Of a stretch of 64,000 nucleotides of DNA, positions 35,801-43,920 are shown piece by piece. The position numbers and the translations under genes are program-made. Numbering within the stretch: position 1 is the first letter of the stretch; every line of letters starts with the position of its first letter. The DNA comes from Streptomyces triculaminicus (GTDB taxonomy: Bacteria; Actinomycetota; Actinomycetes; Streptomycetales; Streptomycetaceae), in assembly GCF_017349075.1 (NCBI RefSeq), contig NZ_JAFMOF010000001.1:1550001-1614000 (forward strand). Direction: 5' to 3'. Under the pieces are notes generated by a model. That model was not told the DNA's origin, made no database searches, and worked only from the letters and a program-made list of their open reading frames with translations.

Positions 35801-38727
35801 AGGTCCAGGGGCAGTTCGGCGCGTTCGGCGACCAGGCGGCGCAGCAGGGCGGCGGCGCGCTCGCCGTCCGCGCCGGTGCCGTCGTCCGTCGTGTCGCGCG
35901 CCGTGTCGCGCGCCGCGTCGCCGGGAGCGGCGGACGGGTCGTGCGCGGCGTCCCGGCCGGCCGCCGGGCGCGGCGACGCGGCGGGGGCGGCGGCGCGGTC
36001 CGTACGGGGCGGGGGCGCCGGGGCCTGCTCGCAGGCTGGCTGGCCAGGAAGCGGAGTTCGGCGCCGATCTCCAGGGGCCGGATCAGCCGGTCGTGGAAGA
36101 GGCGTTCGTGGGCCAGGGGCGTGCCGGCGACATAGGCGGCGCCGGCCGCCTGCAGCAGCCCGCGCAGCGACTCGTCGTCGGTGTCCAGCGCGACGGCGGG
36201 TACGTCGGTGGCGGTCGCGGCGAGGCCGCTGAGCACCCGTCCGGGGCCCACCTCCACGAACAGGTCGACGTCCTTGGCGGCCAGCTCGACCGCCTGGGCG
36301 AAGAGCACCGGGTCGGTGATCTGGCGGCGCAGCAGGGCGGGGACGTCGGTGCCGGGCGCCAGGGCCCGGCCGGTGACGGTGGAGACGATCCGCCGGTCCG
36401 TCGCCGCGAAGTCCACGCCGGCGAGCCAGTCCCCGAAGGCCTCGGCGGCGGGGGCGACCAGGGGCGAGTGGAAGGCGTGCGAGACGGGCAGCCGGGTGCA
36501 GCCGACGCCGGCCTCCCGGGCCCGGCCCGCCACGGCCTCGACGGCGTCGGCGGGCCCGGCGACGACGGTCTGCTCGGGCCCGTTGTAGCCGGCGACGACC
36601 ACCGGCAGCCCGGCGGTCAGCGCGAGGACCGCCTCGGGCGCGGCGGCGAGGGAGGCCATGGTGCCGGAGTCGCCGTGCTCGGTCATGGCCTCGCCGCGGA
36701 CGGTGGCCACCCGCAGCAGGGTCTCCTCGTCCATGGCGCCGGCCCAGTGCAGCGCGGAGATCTCGCCCAGGCTGTGGCCGACCGCGACGGTCGCCTCCAC
36801 GCCCAGGGCGCGCAGCGCGCGCAGGCCGGCCAGCGAGCCGGTGACGATGCGCGGCTGGGCGACGGCGGTGGCCACCATGTCCCCGGCGGCGGGCAGTGCG
36901 GCCCGCTCGTACACCTGGGCCGCCTCGGCCATCCGCCGGCCGAGCGCTCCGCCGCTGGTGCCGTGCCCGGAGCCCTGGCCGGGGAAGAGGAAGCCGATCC
37001 GGGCGGGGCCGCGGGCGCGGCCGAGGAAGACGCGGCCGTCGGCGGCGAACAGGCTGGTCTCGCCCGCGTCCACCGCGTCGCGCAGCTGCCGCAGCCTGCG
37101 TTCGGCGTCCTCGGGCGAGGAGACCACGGCGGCGGCCCGGTAGGGGGCGTCGCGCAGCTCGCGCTGGAGGGCGGCGGCCAGGTCGGCGAGCTGGGCGTAG
37201 GACAGCTGGGGTACGAAGCCGGTCAGCCGGTCGAGGCGGGCGGCGAGCTCCTGCGGGGAGTCGCCGTCGAGCAGGAGGAGTTCGACGTCCTGCGCGGAGG
37301 AGGCGAGCGTCCGGTCGCGGGGGCCGGCGACGGTGCGGTGGTGGGCGCCGGGCCGGTCGAGGACGACGTGGGTGTTGATGCCGCCGAAGCCCATGGCGGT
37401 GATGCCGGCGCGCGGCGGGGCGCCGTCCGGCCAGGGTTCGGCCCGGCGCAGCACCCGTAGGGCCGGGTGGGGGCCGGCGACGGTGCGGTGGTGGGCGCCG
37501 GGCCGGGGGCAGCATCCGGGCGTCGATCGCCATCGCGGCCTTGATCAGGCCGGCGACGCCGGCGGCGGCCTTGGTGTGGCCGATCATGGCCTTGACCGAG
37601 CTGATGACGGCGGGCGCGGCCTCGGGGTCGGCGGTGGTCCTGGCCAGTGACAGGGCCTGGAGTTCGGTGGTGTCCCCGACGGCCGTCCCGGTGCCGTGGC
37701 CCTCGAACAGCGGCACGGTCTGGATGCCGAAGCCGGCCCGTTCGTAGGCGCGCCGCAACGCCAGCTGGTAGCCGCCGACCTCGGGGCGGGTGATGCCGCC
37801 CTGGCCGTCGGAGGCGATGCCCCAGCCCGCGACGGAGGCGTAGATCCGGTGCCCGTCGGCGAGGGCGTCGGCCTCGCGCATCAGTACGACCATGCCGCAG
37901 CCCTCGCCGGGCCAGAAGCCGTTGGCGGCCCGGTCGTAGACCCGCATCTCGTGCCGGGCGAGGGCGCCGGTCTTGGCGAAGCCGGTGATCTCGAACGGGT
38001 CGAGGGAGAGGTCGACCCCGCCGGCGACGGCGACGTCGACGTCGCCGGCGAGGAGGGCGGCCGCCGCGGTGGTGACGGACAGCAGCGAGGAGGAGCAGGC
38101 GCCGTCGACGGTGTAGCCGCCGCCGCCCAGGTCGAAGTGGTTGCAGACGCGTCCGGCGATGGTGTTGGACAGGCCGCCGGCGAGGGTGTCCTCGTCGACG
38201 GCGGGGAACGGGCTCTTGTACGCGGTCTCGACGCCCTCGAGGAAGCCGGCGAGCCGGTCGTCGTCCCAGCCCTCGTCCTTGAGGGCCGCGGCCATCACGC
38301 GCCGTACGTAGGGCCAGCGCAGCCGCATGACGTTGGCGCGGGCGAACTCGCCGGTGAGGGTGTTGCCCACGATCACGCCGGTCCGCTCGCGGGGCAGGCC
38401 CTCGCCCAGCGGGAAGCCCGCGTCCGCGAGCGCCCGCCCGGCGACGTCGAGCGCGAGCCAGTGGGTGAGGTCCGTGGAGCGGTAGGTGCTGCCGGCGACC
38501 TTGTGGGCGATGCGGTCGAACTCGTAGCCCTCGAGGACCGCGGCTTCCCGCGCGTAGAAGCGGTCCGGGGTGGCCGGGTCCGCGTGCCAGTGGTCCTCCA
38601 GGTTCATCCGGACGCCGGGGAGCCTGCGGAAGGCACGGCGTCCGGCGACGGCGTTCTCCCACAGCTCGCGGGGGGAGGAGGCGTCCGGATAGCGGCACGC
38701 CATGCCGACGATGGCGATCCTGCTCAT
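32869..38727 (-). CDS. Enediyne iterative polyketide synthase PKSE, reading frame broken twice
   Basis: Spans 1,953 codons, the normal size of PKSE. Domain order is KS (Cys in VDGACSSSLLSV, His in EGHGTGTAVGD and MIGHTKAAAG; codons 1-430), AT (FPGQGSG, GHSLGE, VSHAFHSP; about 570-880), ACP (LLDDLHLSSITVGQL, about 985), KR (LLVTGGGKGIS, YATANEW; about 1,220-1,420), DH (DHLLDGDLLFPAVLG, about 1,500) and a C-terminal phosphopantetheinyl transferase (VACDAETV, WTALECLKK). It builds the linear polyene precursor. The KS and ACP-to-PPT parts share one frame, but the AT lies in another. Breaks occur at the 38-bp duplicated patch (about 37,469-37,506) and near 36,024-36,035. Each may be a sequence error. 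ATG 38,727 overlaps the UNBU stop. Confidence 0.95.
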   Translation of the reverse strand: MSRIAIVGMACRYPDASSPRELWENAVAGRRAFRRLPGVRMNLEDHWHADPATPDRFYAREAAVLEGYEFDRIAHKVAGSTYRSTDLTHWLALDVAGRALADAGFPLGEGLPRERTGVIVGNTLTGEFARANVMRLRWPYVRRVMAAALKDEGWDDDRLAGFLEGVETAYKSPFPAVDEDTLAGGLSNTIAGRVCNHFDLGGGGYTVDGACSSSLLSVTTAAAALLAGDVDVAVAGGVDLSLDPFEITGFAKTGALARHEMRVYDRAANGFWPGEGCGMVVLMREADALADGHRIYASVAGWGIASDGQGGITRPEVGGYQLALRRAYERAGFGIQTVPLFEGHGTGTAVGDTTELQALSLARTTADPEAAPAVISSVKAMIGHTKAAAGVAGLIKAAMAIDARMLPPARRPPPHRRRPPPGPTGAAPGRTLAGRRPAARRHHRHGLRRHQHPRRPRPARRPPPHRRRPPRPDARLLRAGRRTPPARRRLPAGARRPPRPADRLRTPAVLRPARRPGRRPPARAARRPLPGRRRGLLARGRRTQAAAAARRGGRGRDQPVRRRRPRLPRPRPRPRPDRLPLPRPGLRARHQRRSARPADGRGGPGVRAGRTARRRGHGGHRRRPAAHRHRLAGRPARAARPGRGGDRRGRPQPGRDLRAALGRRHGRGDPAAGGHRPRRGHDRARRLRHHGLPRRRARGGPRADRRAAGGRRRLQRARADRRRRARRRRRGRGGPGPGGRRRLHPAARLARLPLAPGRPRRRGLRGLARRRGLRGDGPADRLHRHRPGPGARHRRPRPAAPPDHRPGALRPGGRAGRQGRRPVRGGGPRTGAQRPRRDRHRRTRRRAGHRRRVAARAAAGGRRRLCRRHAPGPRTPLPRPADPAPGDRRRTPLPGQPACEQAPAPPPRTDRAAAPAASPRPAAGRDAAHDPSAAPGDAARDTARDTTDDGTGADGERAAALLRRLVAERAELPLDLVGDDSRLLDDLHLSSITVGQLVNRAARRLGVPPAQVPTNFATATVGELAEALDTLAGTDRDGDAAPVPVVAGAAPWARAFAPGYDELPPPAGPLPEPDGPWRLFTPGGTPLAEPLRTALESAGAGSGVLVWLPPGCSEEQLEPALEAARAALADTTASRFVLVQHGRGAAGLAKTLHLEAPRLRTTVVRVPEVPELPEAVGWVVAETAATTRFSEAHYDADGTRRVPVLRALPMAPAHPEQPLDDGDVLLVTGGGKGISAECALALATDTGARLAVLGRSDPKADPELAANLKRMAEGGTTVRYARADLTDPEATRAAVEELTRDLGPVTAVLHGAGRNEPTALTGLDMAAFRRTFAPKVDGLRHLLDALDPARLRLLVAFGSVIGRSGLRGEAHYATANEWLTDLTEEVARRHPHCRALCLEWSVWSGVGMGERLSVVESLSREGVTPLSPDQGVAVLRRLLADPEARGPVVVTGRTEGVATLRHDLPPLPLLRFAGKPLVRYHGVELVTEVELNAGTDPYLADHLLDGDLLFPAVLGMEAMTQVATAATGWTAVPVIEQAEFLRPVVVPPAGSTTIRVAATVTGPETVEVAVHSEETGFAAEHFRARLVFSGAAVPDGPPLPAEDDAPPVPLDAAADLYGSVLFQGPRFQRLRRFHRAAARQVDADVATAGPAGWFAGFLPDRLLLGDPGMRDALMHGNQVCVPDATLLPSGVERVYPLGGGTAPQGPLRYRATERERDGDTYVYDIAVRDGRGEVVERWEGLRLRAVRQGDGGGPWAAPLLGPYLERAVEDVLGARMAVVVEPHGGEDDRRARTALAVRRALGRPAAVRHRPDGRPETDGGDVVSASHGAGITLCVVADSTVACDAETVTARPADEWAGLLGAHAPLAALLAEQSGETYDSAATRAWTALECLKKAGITTDAPLTLDPPRGDRWAVLASGGLRVATFATALRGEPRPVVLAFLTEGTEGAARG
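37469..37506. repeat. 38-bp exact duplicate inside the PKSE gene (other copy 37,319-37,356)
   Basis: The 38 bp at 37,469-37,506 are identical to 37,319-37,356, exactly 150 bp away. The copy at 37,319 encodes the natural peptide RPGAHHRTVAGP just after the KS end. The copy at 37,469 replaces the segment expected between MLPP and the PHPALRVLRRAEPW stretch of the KS C-terminus and shifts the frame. The placement looks like a gap-closing artefact or a small templated duplication. Confidence 0.85.
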
Positions 38728-39710
38728 GCAGCCACCGCTTCCTTCCCCGCTCCGGTGGACGGCGTGGGGCGCTCGGTTCCGGCGGTCGTCGCGGCGGGGT
38801 CCGCCGCCGTGGCCGCGCGCTGTTTCTCGCTCAGGTGCAGCCACCACAGGTAGCCGCCGCGCAGCAGGCAGACGGCGGCGGTGGCGAAGAAGATGCCGTA
38901 CGCGATGCCCAGTGCGGTGAGCAGGCCGTACATCGCGGCGACGCCGCCGCCGAAGGCGATCTGGGAGTTGCGCTTGGAGGGGGAGGTGCCGGGGTCGGTG
39001 ACCATGTAGTTGGTGAAGAGCACGAAGGCGGTGCCCGTCATCATGCCCAGCGCCGCCGGGATGGAGGTGCCGAAGACCAGGCCGCGCACGACGGCCTGCA
39101 GGGCGAAGCCGACCAGCCAGGCGCCGATCAGCCACATCCGCCCGGTGAGCTTGGAGTTCAGCAGCGTGCCGAGGCCGAGGATGACCACGGGCAGGCCCCA
39201 GTCGAAGGGGCCGGAGATGTTCTCGGTGAAGTGGTAGGGCGGGGCGATGCTGGCCCAGGGGAACAGGACGAGGATGACGGCGATACCGAAGTTCGACGGG
39301 TTCATGTAGTGCCGCATGCGGCCGCGCACGGGGGCCCGCAGCACCCATTTGGTGCCGACGGCCACCACCACGCCGAAGATCATCACCCAGACGCGGTCGT
39401 TGACGTACGTCAGCATGTTCACCGCGAGACCGGTGATGTGCGAGGGGAAGAGGAACTCCACCATGCCGCGCCGCCCCCGGCCCATGAAGCGCGGGGCCCG
39501 GCCGTCGACCTTGGCCGCGACGGCCTCCAGGGAGATCTCCACCGTGTAGGCGGTGGCCACCGCGATCAGGGGCCAGGTCCAGGGCTGTTCGAAGCCGAGC
39601 ACGGTGTAGCCGAGGATGTTCAGGACCGTGATGGAGATCGCGAAGCGGCGGAGCGCGGTGACGACCTTGGGGTCGTGATGCGGCGGGGGGCTGCTTGCCT
39701 GAGTGGCCAT
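38724..39710 (-). CDS. Enediyne membrane protein UNBU
   Basis: A 328-residue integral membrane protein with about 8-9 hydrophobic segments, of the RnfD/NqrB-like family used in enediyne clusters. Landmarks are EFLFPSHITGLAVNML, RHYMNPSNFGIAVILVLFP (typical for the RnfD superfamily) and NYMVTDPGTSPSK, which resembles the RnfD flavin-attachment region (ATDP.TSP). It is one of the five genes conserved in all enediyne loci (PKSE, TEBC, UNBL, UNBV, UNBU). A role in electron transfer to a modifying step has been proposed but is unproven. Its stop overlaps the PKSE start; it begins 5 bases after UNBV. Confidence 0.92.
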   Translation of the reverse strand: MATQASSPPPHHDPKVVTALRRFAISITVLNILGYTVLGFEQPWTWPLIAVATAYTVEISLEAVAAKVDGRAPRFMGRGRRGMVEFLFPSHITGLAVNMLTYVNDRVWVMIFGVVVAVGTKWVLRAPVRGRMRHYMNPSNFGIAVILVLFPWASIAPPYHFTENISGPFDWGLPVVILGLGTLLNSKLTGRMWLIGAWLVGFALQAVVRGLVFGTSIPAALGMMTGTAFVLFTNYMVTDPGTSPSKRNSQIAFGGGVAAMYGLLTALGIAYGIFFATAAVCLLRGGYLWWLHLSEKQRAATAADPAATTAGTERPTPSTGAGKEAVAA

Positions 39711-39715
39711 CTGTG

Positions 39716-41632
39716 TCACTTCTCCTTGGCTTCGGAGCCGAGCTGGAAGGAGTGCCGGCCCGGGCTCGTACGAAGGTCCTGTTCGCGCACCTCGCCGGAG
39801 CGGTCCCGCCACTTCAGGTGGACCTGCACCGGCCCGTCGGCCCGCTTGCCCAGGCCGATGTGGACCTCGTGGCTGCGCTTGCCCGAGTGACCGCCGCCGC
39901 CGTCGACGCGGGAGATCCGCTTGGTGCCGTCCGGCAGGGTGACGGTGACCTGGGCGTCGACCACCGGTGAGCCGGAGGGGTGGGTGAGCTTCAGCTCGAG
40001 GAAGCCGCCGGGGTGGGAGGAGACGTTGTGGTAGAAGACCGGCTCGCCCCACTGCCGGGCGACGGCCATGTCCAGGCGCCCGTCGCCGTCGGCGTCGCCG
40101 GTGGCGATGCCCCGGGTGGGGATCGGCACGGCGAGGCCCAGGGGCTTGGACAGGTTGGTGTAGCGGCCGTCGCCGCCCTTGGCGAAGAAGCGCATGACCT
40201 GGTTGCCGGCGAGGTCGTCGCCGTAGCGGACGTTGGGCCACCACAGGGGGTTGTGCGTCAGCTGGTCGTTGGCGGTGGCGAGCTCCTGCAGCTGCGGCCA
40301 CCGGTTGGTCTTGCCCTTGACGAAGCCGGTGGCCTGGGCGATCTCCAGGGTGCCGTCGTTGTCGAAGTCGCCCGTCTTGACGTCCCAGCCCCAGCCGGAC
40401 CAGGCCAGGTTCAGCGGCGCGCTGCGGTCCTCGTACGGCGCCTCACCGCTGCGGAAACGTTCCCGCGCGGCCTTCTGGTCGCGCGACCGGTTGAAGAAGG
40501 CGAAGTTGCTCTCCTGGATGCCGAACGAGGTCGTGATGTTGCTGACGAACATGTCGTACAGACCGTCGTTGTCCAGATCGCCGAAGTCGACGCCCATGCC
40601 CTTGAAGGAAGTGCGGCCGAGCTGCTTGGACTTGGGCGTCATCGCGTCCCGCGCCCCGTCCACCACGGCGAAGGAGATCTTCCCCGGCGTGGACTTGTTG
40701 TAGAGCAGCTTCGAGGTGCCGAAGTCGTGCGCGAGGTAGATCTCCGGCAGCTGGTCGCCGTCGAGGTCGGTGGCGGAGACGGCGAGCGTCCAGCCGTGCC
40801 GGACCTGTTTGGGGAGGGCGTCCTTCGCCTCCTCGAATCCGCCCCGCGTCCAGCGCAGGATGTGGTCCTCGCCGCCGTTGTGGGCGTTGGACAGCGAGTC
40901 GTTCATGACCACGCCGCCGTCCTTGGTGTCGTCGAGGACCGGGCTGTCGGGGAAGTAGTTCCCGATGTAGATGTCGTCGTGCCCGTCGCCGTCGAAGTCG
41001 GCGATGGTGGTGGCGTTGCTGTTCCACAGCGGGCCGGTGTACGTCCCGCCGGAGCTCACGCCCCGCACCAGCTCGGTGGGCTCGAACGCGGCGGCGCTGC
41101 GCCCGTCGGAGCCCTGCTTGGCCAGGTAGAGGATGGGGGTGCGCCCCCAGTAGTAGACGAGCAGGTCGGGGCGGCCGTCCTCGTTGAAGTCGCCGGCCGC
41201 GCAGCCCATCGGGGCCATCGTCCGGGTCATCGGCAGCGGGGCCGGGTCGAGGGCGAAGGGCCGGTAGCGGCCCGCGTTCTTGCCGGGCACCGGCGTCACG
41301 GCCACCTGGTCGATGCGGGGGTCGGTGACGCACAGGTCGTTCGCCAGGCCGTCGCCGTCGATGTCGTTCATCGCGATGCCGGCGCCGACCGAGGAAATCC
41401 AGGCCTCGATGTGCTTGTAGGCCTTGTTGACCTTACGGACGTTCTGCTGTTTGTATCCGCCCGGCATCTCGATGGTCATCGGCGTGAACGCGTAACCGTC
41501 CGCCATCTTCGCCGTGTCGGCCGCCGAGGTCGACGGCGGTTGAACGGCGATGAACATGCCGACCATCACGACCAGTGCGACAATCCCGGGAAGCTGTTTG
41601 AAGAGCCAGGGTCGTATCGCCCGTATCGCCAT
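39716..41632 (-). CDS. Enediyne protein UNBV (CRTAC1/ASPIC, FG-GAP repeats)
   Basis: A 638-residue protein with an N-terminal signal or anchor helix (about residues 15-32, IVALVVMVGMFIAVQP) that places the rest outside the cell. At least six FG-GAP/VCBS calcium-type repeats are visible: NDIDGDGLAND, GDFNEDGRPDLL, ADFDGDGHDDIY, TDLDGDQLPEIY, GDLDNDGLYDMF, GDFDNDGTLEI and GDADGDGRLDM. They form a beta-propeller. The C-terminal ASPIC/UnbV domain follows (VDAQVTVTLPDGTKRISRVDGGGG, GLGKRADG). It is conserved in enediyne cassettes with unknown function. It lies 6 bases after the first DUF1702 gene and 5 before UNBU. Confidence 0.94.
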   Translation of the reverse strand: MAIRAIRPWLFKQLPGIVALVVMVGMFIAVQPPSTSAADTAKMADGYAFTPMTIEMPGGYKQQNVRKVNKAYKHIEAWISSVGAGIAMNDIDGDGLANDLCVTDPRIDQVAVTPVPGKNAGRYRPFALDPAPLPMTRTMAPMGCAAGDFNEDGRPDLLVYYWGRTPILYLAKQGSDGRSAAAFEPTELVRGVSSGGTYTGPLWNSNATTIADFDGDGHDDIYIGNYFPDSPVLDDTKDGGVVMNDSLSNAHNGGEDHILRWTRGGFEEAKDALPKQVRHGWTLAVSATDLDGDQLPEIYLAHDFGTSKLLYNKSTPGKISFAVVDGARDAMTPKSKQLGRTSFKGMGVDFGDLDNDGLYDMFVSNITTSFGIQESNFAFFNRSRDQKAARERFRSGEAPYEDRSAPLNLAWSGWGWDVKTGDFDNDGTLEIAQATGFVKGKTNRWPQLQELATANDQLTHNPLWWPNVRYGDDLAGNQVMRFFAKGGDGRYTNLSKPLGLAVPIPTRGIATGDADGDGRLDMAVARQWGEPVFYHNVSSHPGGFLELKLTHPSGSPVVDAQVTVTLPDGTKRISRVDGGGGHSGKRSHEVHIGLGKRADGPVQVHLKWRDRSGEVREQDLRTSPGRHSFQLGSEAKEK

Positions 41633-41638
41633 GGGGAA

Positions 41639-42610
41639 TCAGCCCCTTCCCCGGGAAACGAGTTCTTCGGCGATCCGCCGCCGCCAGATCTCATAGGCGG
41701 GAACATCGCCGCCGGCGCTCACGTCGGGGCGGGTGCCGGAGCACAGCTTCGCCGCCTGCACCGGGTCCATGTCGCACAGCACCCGGGTCGCCAGGCGGGT
41801 GTGGTCGACGGTCAGCGAGGCCCGCTCGCGGGCCTCGGCCGCGAAGGCCGCGCCCTGCAGCAGCTGGGGGCGGTACGGGCCGGAGCGCTCGGCGAGGTGG
41901 CGCAGCTCGGCCTCGTCGGCGCCGCCCGCGTAGGTGGCCGCCAGTCCCGTGCCGCTGTACAGATCGGGGCGGCGCCGCGCCGGATAGGCGTCGATGAGGT
42001 CCGCCGCGCGCTCGGGGTCGGTGCCCGCCACGAACCACAGCGCGCGTCCGATGCCCTGGTCGACGGCGTGCCGGTGGTACGAGGCCGGCTCCGCGCCCCA
42101 GGCCAGGCCGGGGCCCTCGAACTGCCCGCGCACATAGCGCTCGGTATGGAAGTAGGCCTGGTGGAAGCCGTATCCGTCGAGGACGAGCCAGCGCAGCATG
42201 GGGTCGGTCGTCGCCACGTCGGGCCACAGGAACCTCGGCAGCCGGGCCATGGCCCAGCCCACGCCGACGTAGGCCATGTACGCGTGGTGGCGGCCCTGCC
42301 CGGACAGCAGCGCGGGCAGCCGCCGCCCGCCGCTGCCCGGCAGCGCGTCGAGGACGGTGGCGCCCATGGCCGCGCCCTCGTAGGCGAATCCGCGGAACTG
42401 CCGGAGTACGGACTCCAGACGGGCCTCGGCGTCGGCGATCGAGCGTTCACCGACCGCGTGACCATAGCCCTCGAGAAACGTCCGGCCGATCATCTCCAGC
42501 AAATCCCGGGCATCGGAATTCTTCTTGTGGAAGCCACGTCGCTCCAGGCTCGTGGCCGATACGCCGGGGGTGAGGATCTTGCGCCTGAGCGCACGCAGAA
42601 GAGTTGACAA
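41639..42610 (-). CDS. Enediyne DUF1702 protein (UNBL type), copy 1
   Basis: A 323-residue soluble protein. Family landmarks are RQFRGFAYEGAAMGATVLDAL, YMAYVGVGWAMARLP, WLVLDGYGFHQAYFHTERYV, HAVDQGIGRALWFVAGTDP, TGLAATYAGGADE and the C-terminal DVPAYEIWRRRIAEEL. No cofactor motif is evident and the biochemical role is unknown, although the family is essential in enediyne loci. The TTG start at 42,610 gives LSTLLRALRRKIL. It is clearly paralogous to the gene just upstream (42,721-43,695); the two align along most of their length. A 110-bp gap separates them, which could hold a second promoter. Confidence 0.9.
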   Translation of the reverse strand: MSTLLRALRRKILTPGVSATSLERRGFHKKNSDARDLLEMIGRTFLEGYGHAVGERSIADAEARLESVLRQFRGFAYEGAAMGATVLDALPGSGGRRLPALLSGQGRHHAYMAYVGVGWAMARLPRFLWPDVATTDPMLRWLVLDGYGFHQAYFHTERYVRGQFEGPGLAWGAEPASYHRHAVDQGIGRALWFVAGTDPERAADLIDAYPARRRPDLYSGTGLAATYAGGADEAELRHLAERSGPYRPQLLQGAAFAAEARERASLTVDHTRLATRVLCDMDPVQAAKLCSGTRPDVSAGGDVPAYEIWRRRIAEELVSRGRG

Positions 42611-42720
42611 CGCGCTGTACCGCCCCTCGTTGATATGCCTCGTGGTGCTCGGTCAGCCGAATTCGAATGTACACACGCACGACGAACTTCCGTCTACTTC
42701 AGGAGTGCTCGATTCCCCTG

Positions 42721-43695
42721 CTATTGCAGGCGGATTCGCACGTTCCGGCGCCAGGTTTCATAGGCCGGAACACGGCCCGATTCGGAGGGCGGCACCGCGC
42801 ACTCGTCGGCCAGCGCGGACGCCTTCTCGACGCCGACGCCCGCCAGCGCCGTGACCGCGGCGTGGGTGTGCGCGGGCACGGTCCCCGAGTGGTCGCGCGC
42901 CTTGGCGGCGAAGACCGCGCCCTGGGCGAGCTCGCCCGCGTACGCGCCCGCCGCCCGGCGCAGGGCGGCCAGGTCCGCGGGCGAGGCGCCCCCCGCGAAC
43001 ACCGCCGCGAGGCCCACCCCGCTCCACAGGTCGCCGTGCCGGTCCCCGGCGAACCGGCCCACGGCCGCGGCCACATGGTCGGGCCGCGCCCCGTGGACGA
43101 ACCACAGGGCCCGGCCCACGCCCTGGTCGGCGGCCCGCCGGAAGTACTCCGGCGAGCCCTGCCAGGGGTGCGGGGCGGGCCGGTACTGCCGGTCCACCCA
43201 GCGCCGGGTGTCGAAGTAGGCGCGGTCGAAGCCGTAGCCGTCGACGGCCAGCCAGCTCATCACCGGGTGGTAGGGCGAGCCGCTGACCGCGGGCAGCACC
43301 TTCCCCCACAGCATCCTGGGCAGGCGGGCCATCGCGAAGCCGACGCCGATGTAGTTGAGGAAGATGTGCGGCAGCCCGCCGCGGCCCGACAGCAGCTCCC
43401 GGGTGCGGTTGCCCCGCCCCGGCCCCATCGCGTCCCGCACGGTCAGGGCCATGGTCGCGCCCTCGTAGGCGAACCCGCGCAGCGGCGGGTCGGCCAGTTC
43501 GAGCCGGCGTTCGATCTCCCACAGGTCGCGGGCGTCGATCGCCCACTCGAAGCCGCAGACCACCGCCCGGGGAATGGCCTCGAGGTGCCCGGCGGCGGGG
43601 GACGAGGCGCCGGGGAAGCGGCGTTGGGAGAATCCGACGCTCGCGGGCGACGGGGTCAGGGCGAGTCTGCGCAGCGATCCGAGCACGGTGGGCAC
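42721..43695 (-). CDS. Enediyne DUF1702 protein (UNBL type), copy 2, first gene of the operon
   Basis: A 324-residue homologue of the next gene, sharing FAYEGATMALTVRDAM, NYIGVGFAMARLPRMLW, WLAVDGYGFDRAYFDTRRWVD, AADQGVGRALWFVHGARPD and VPAYETWRRNVRIRL. GTG 43,695 (VPTVLGSLRR) is preceded by a good Shine-Dalgarno (AGGAGG). It opens the minus-strand cassette and is divergent from the TetR-type gene at 43,921. An inverted repeat (CCACCGG-TCCG-CCGGTGG, 43,716-43,733) lies just upstream. Function unknown; whether the copies form a heteromer or act in different steps cannot be told from sequence. Confidence 0.9.
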   Translation of the reverse strand: MPTVLGSLRRLALTPSPASVGFSQRRFPGASSPAAGHLEAIPRAVVCGFEWAIDARDLWEIERRLELADPPLRGFAYEGATMALTVRDAMGPGRGNRTRELLSGRGGLPHIFLNYIGVGFAMARLPRMLWGKVLPAVSGSPYHPVMSWLAVDGYGFDRAYFDTRRWVDRQYRPAPHPWQGSPEYFRRAADQGVGRALWFVHGARPDHVAAAVGRFAGDRHGDLWSGVGLAAVFAGGASPADLAALRRAAGAYAGELAQGAVFAAKARDHSGTVPAHTHAAVTALAGVGVEKASALADECAVPPSESGRVPAYETWRRNVRIRLQ

Positions 43696-43715
43696 GGGTG
43701 CCTCCTGGCCTTGGG

Positions 43716-43733
43716 CCACCGGTCCGCCGGTGG
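43716..43733. promoter_or_regulatory. Inverted repeat before the enediyne operon
   Basis: CCACCGG-TCCG-CCGGTGG is a perfect 7-bp inverted repeat about 21 bp upstream of the operon's first GTG and on the promoter side of the divergent TetR gene. It is a candidate operator or a 5'-leader hairpin. The high GC content makes chance occurrence fairly likely. Confidence 0.3.
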
Positions 43734-43920
43734 CGGAGAGCTCATGGTCGTGCCGGCGGGGCGGCTTCGGCATCTTTGGATGTGCGGAGCTGAACCTCCG
43801 GACGAGCGGAGCCGGGCCGTGGGGACGGCGGGAGCGGCGAGCATTCTCGAGGTTGCCGGGGAGGACGCCCAGGCGCTGGGATACCGAGGAGTGCGGAGCA
43901 CACAGGGCGGTAAGGGGCAC

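Noticed and set aside
38728..39348. N-terminal extension of the PKSE frame beyond ATG 38,727
   Set aside because: It overlaps the UNBU gene in another frame; the KS starts naturally at MSRIAIVGMACRYPD with an ATGA overlap.
43800..43920. Butyrolactone-receptor box before the TetR gene at 43,921
   Set aside because: Only scattered ACCG/CGGT words are present; no adequate inverted repeat like the one at 50,169 was found.
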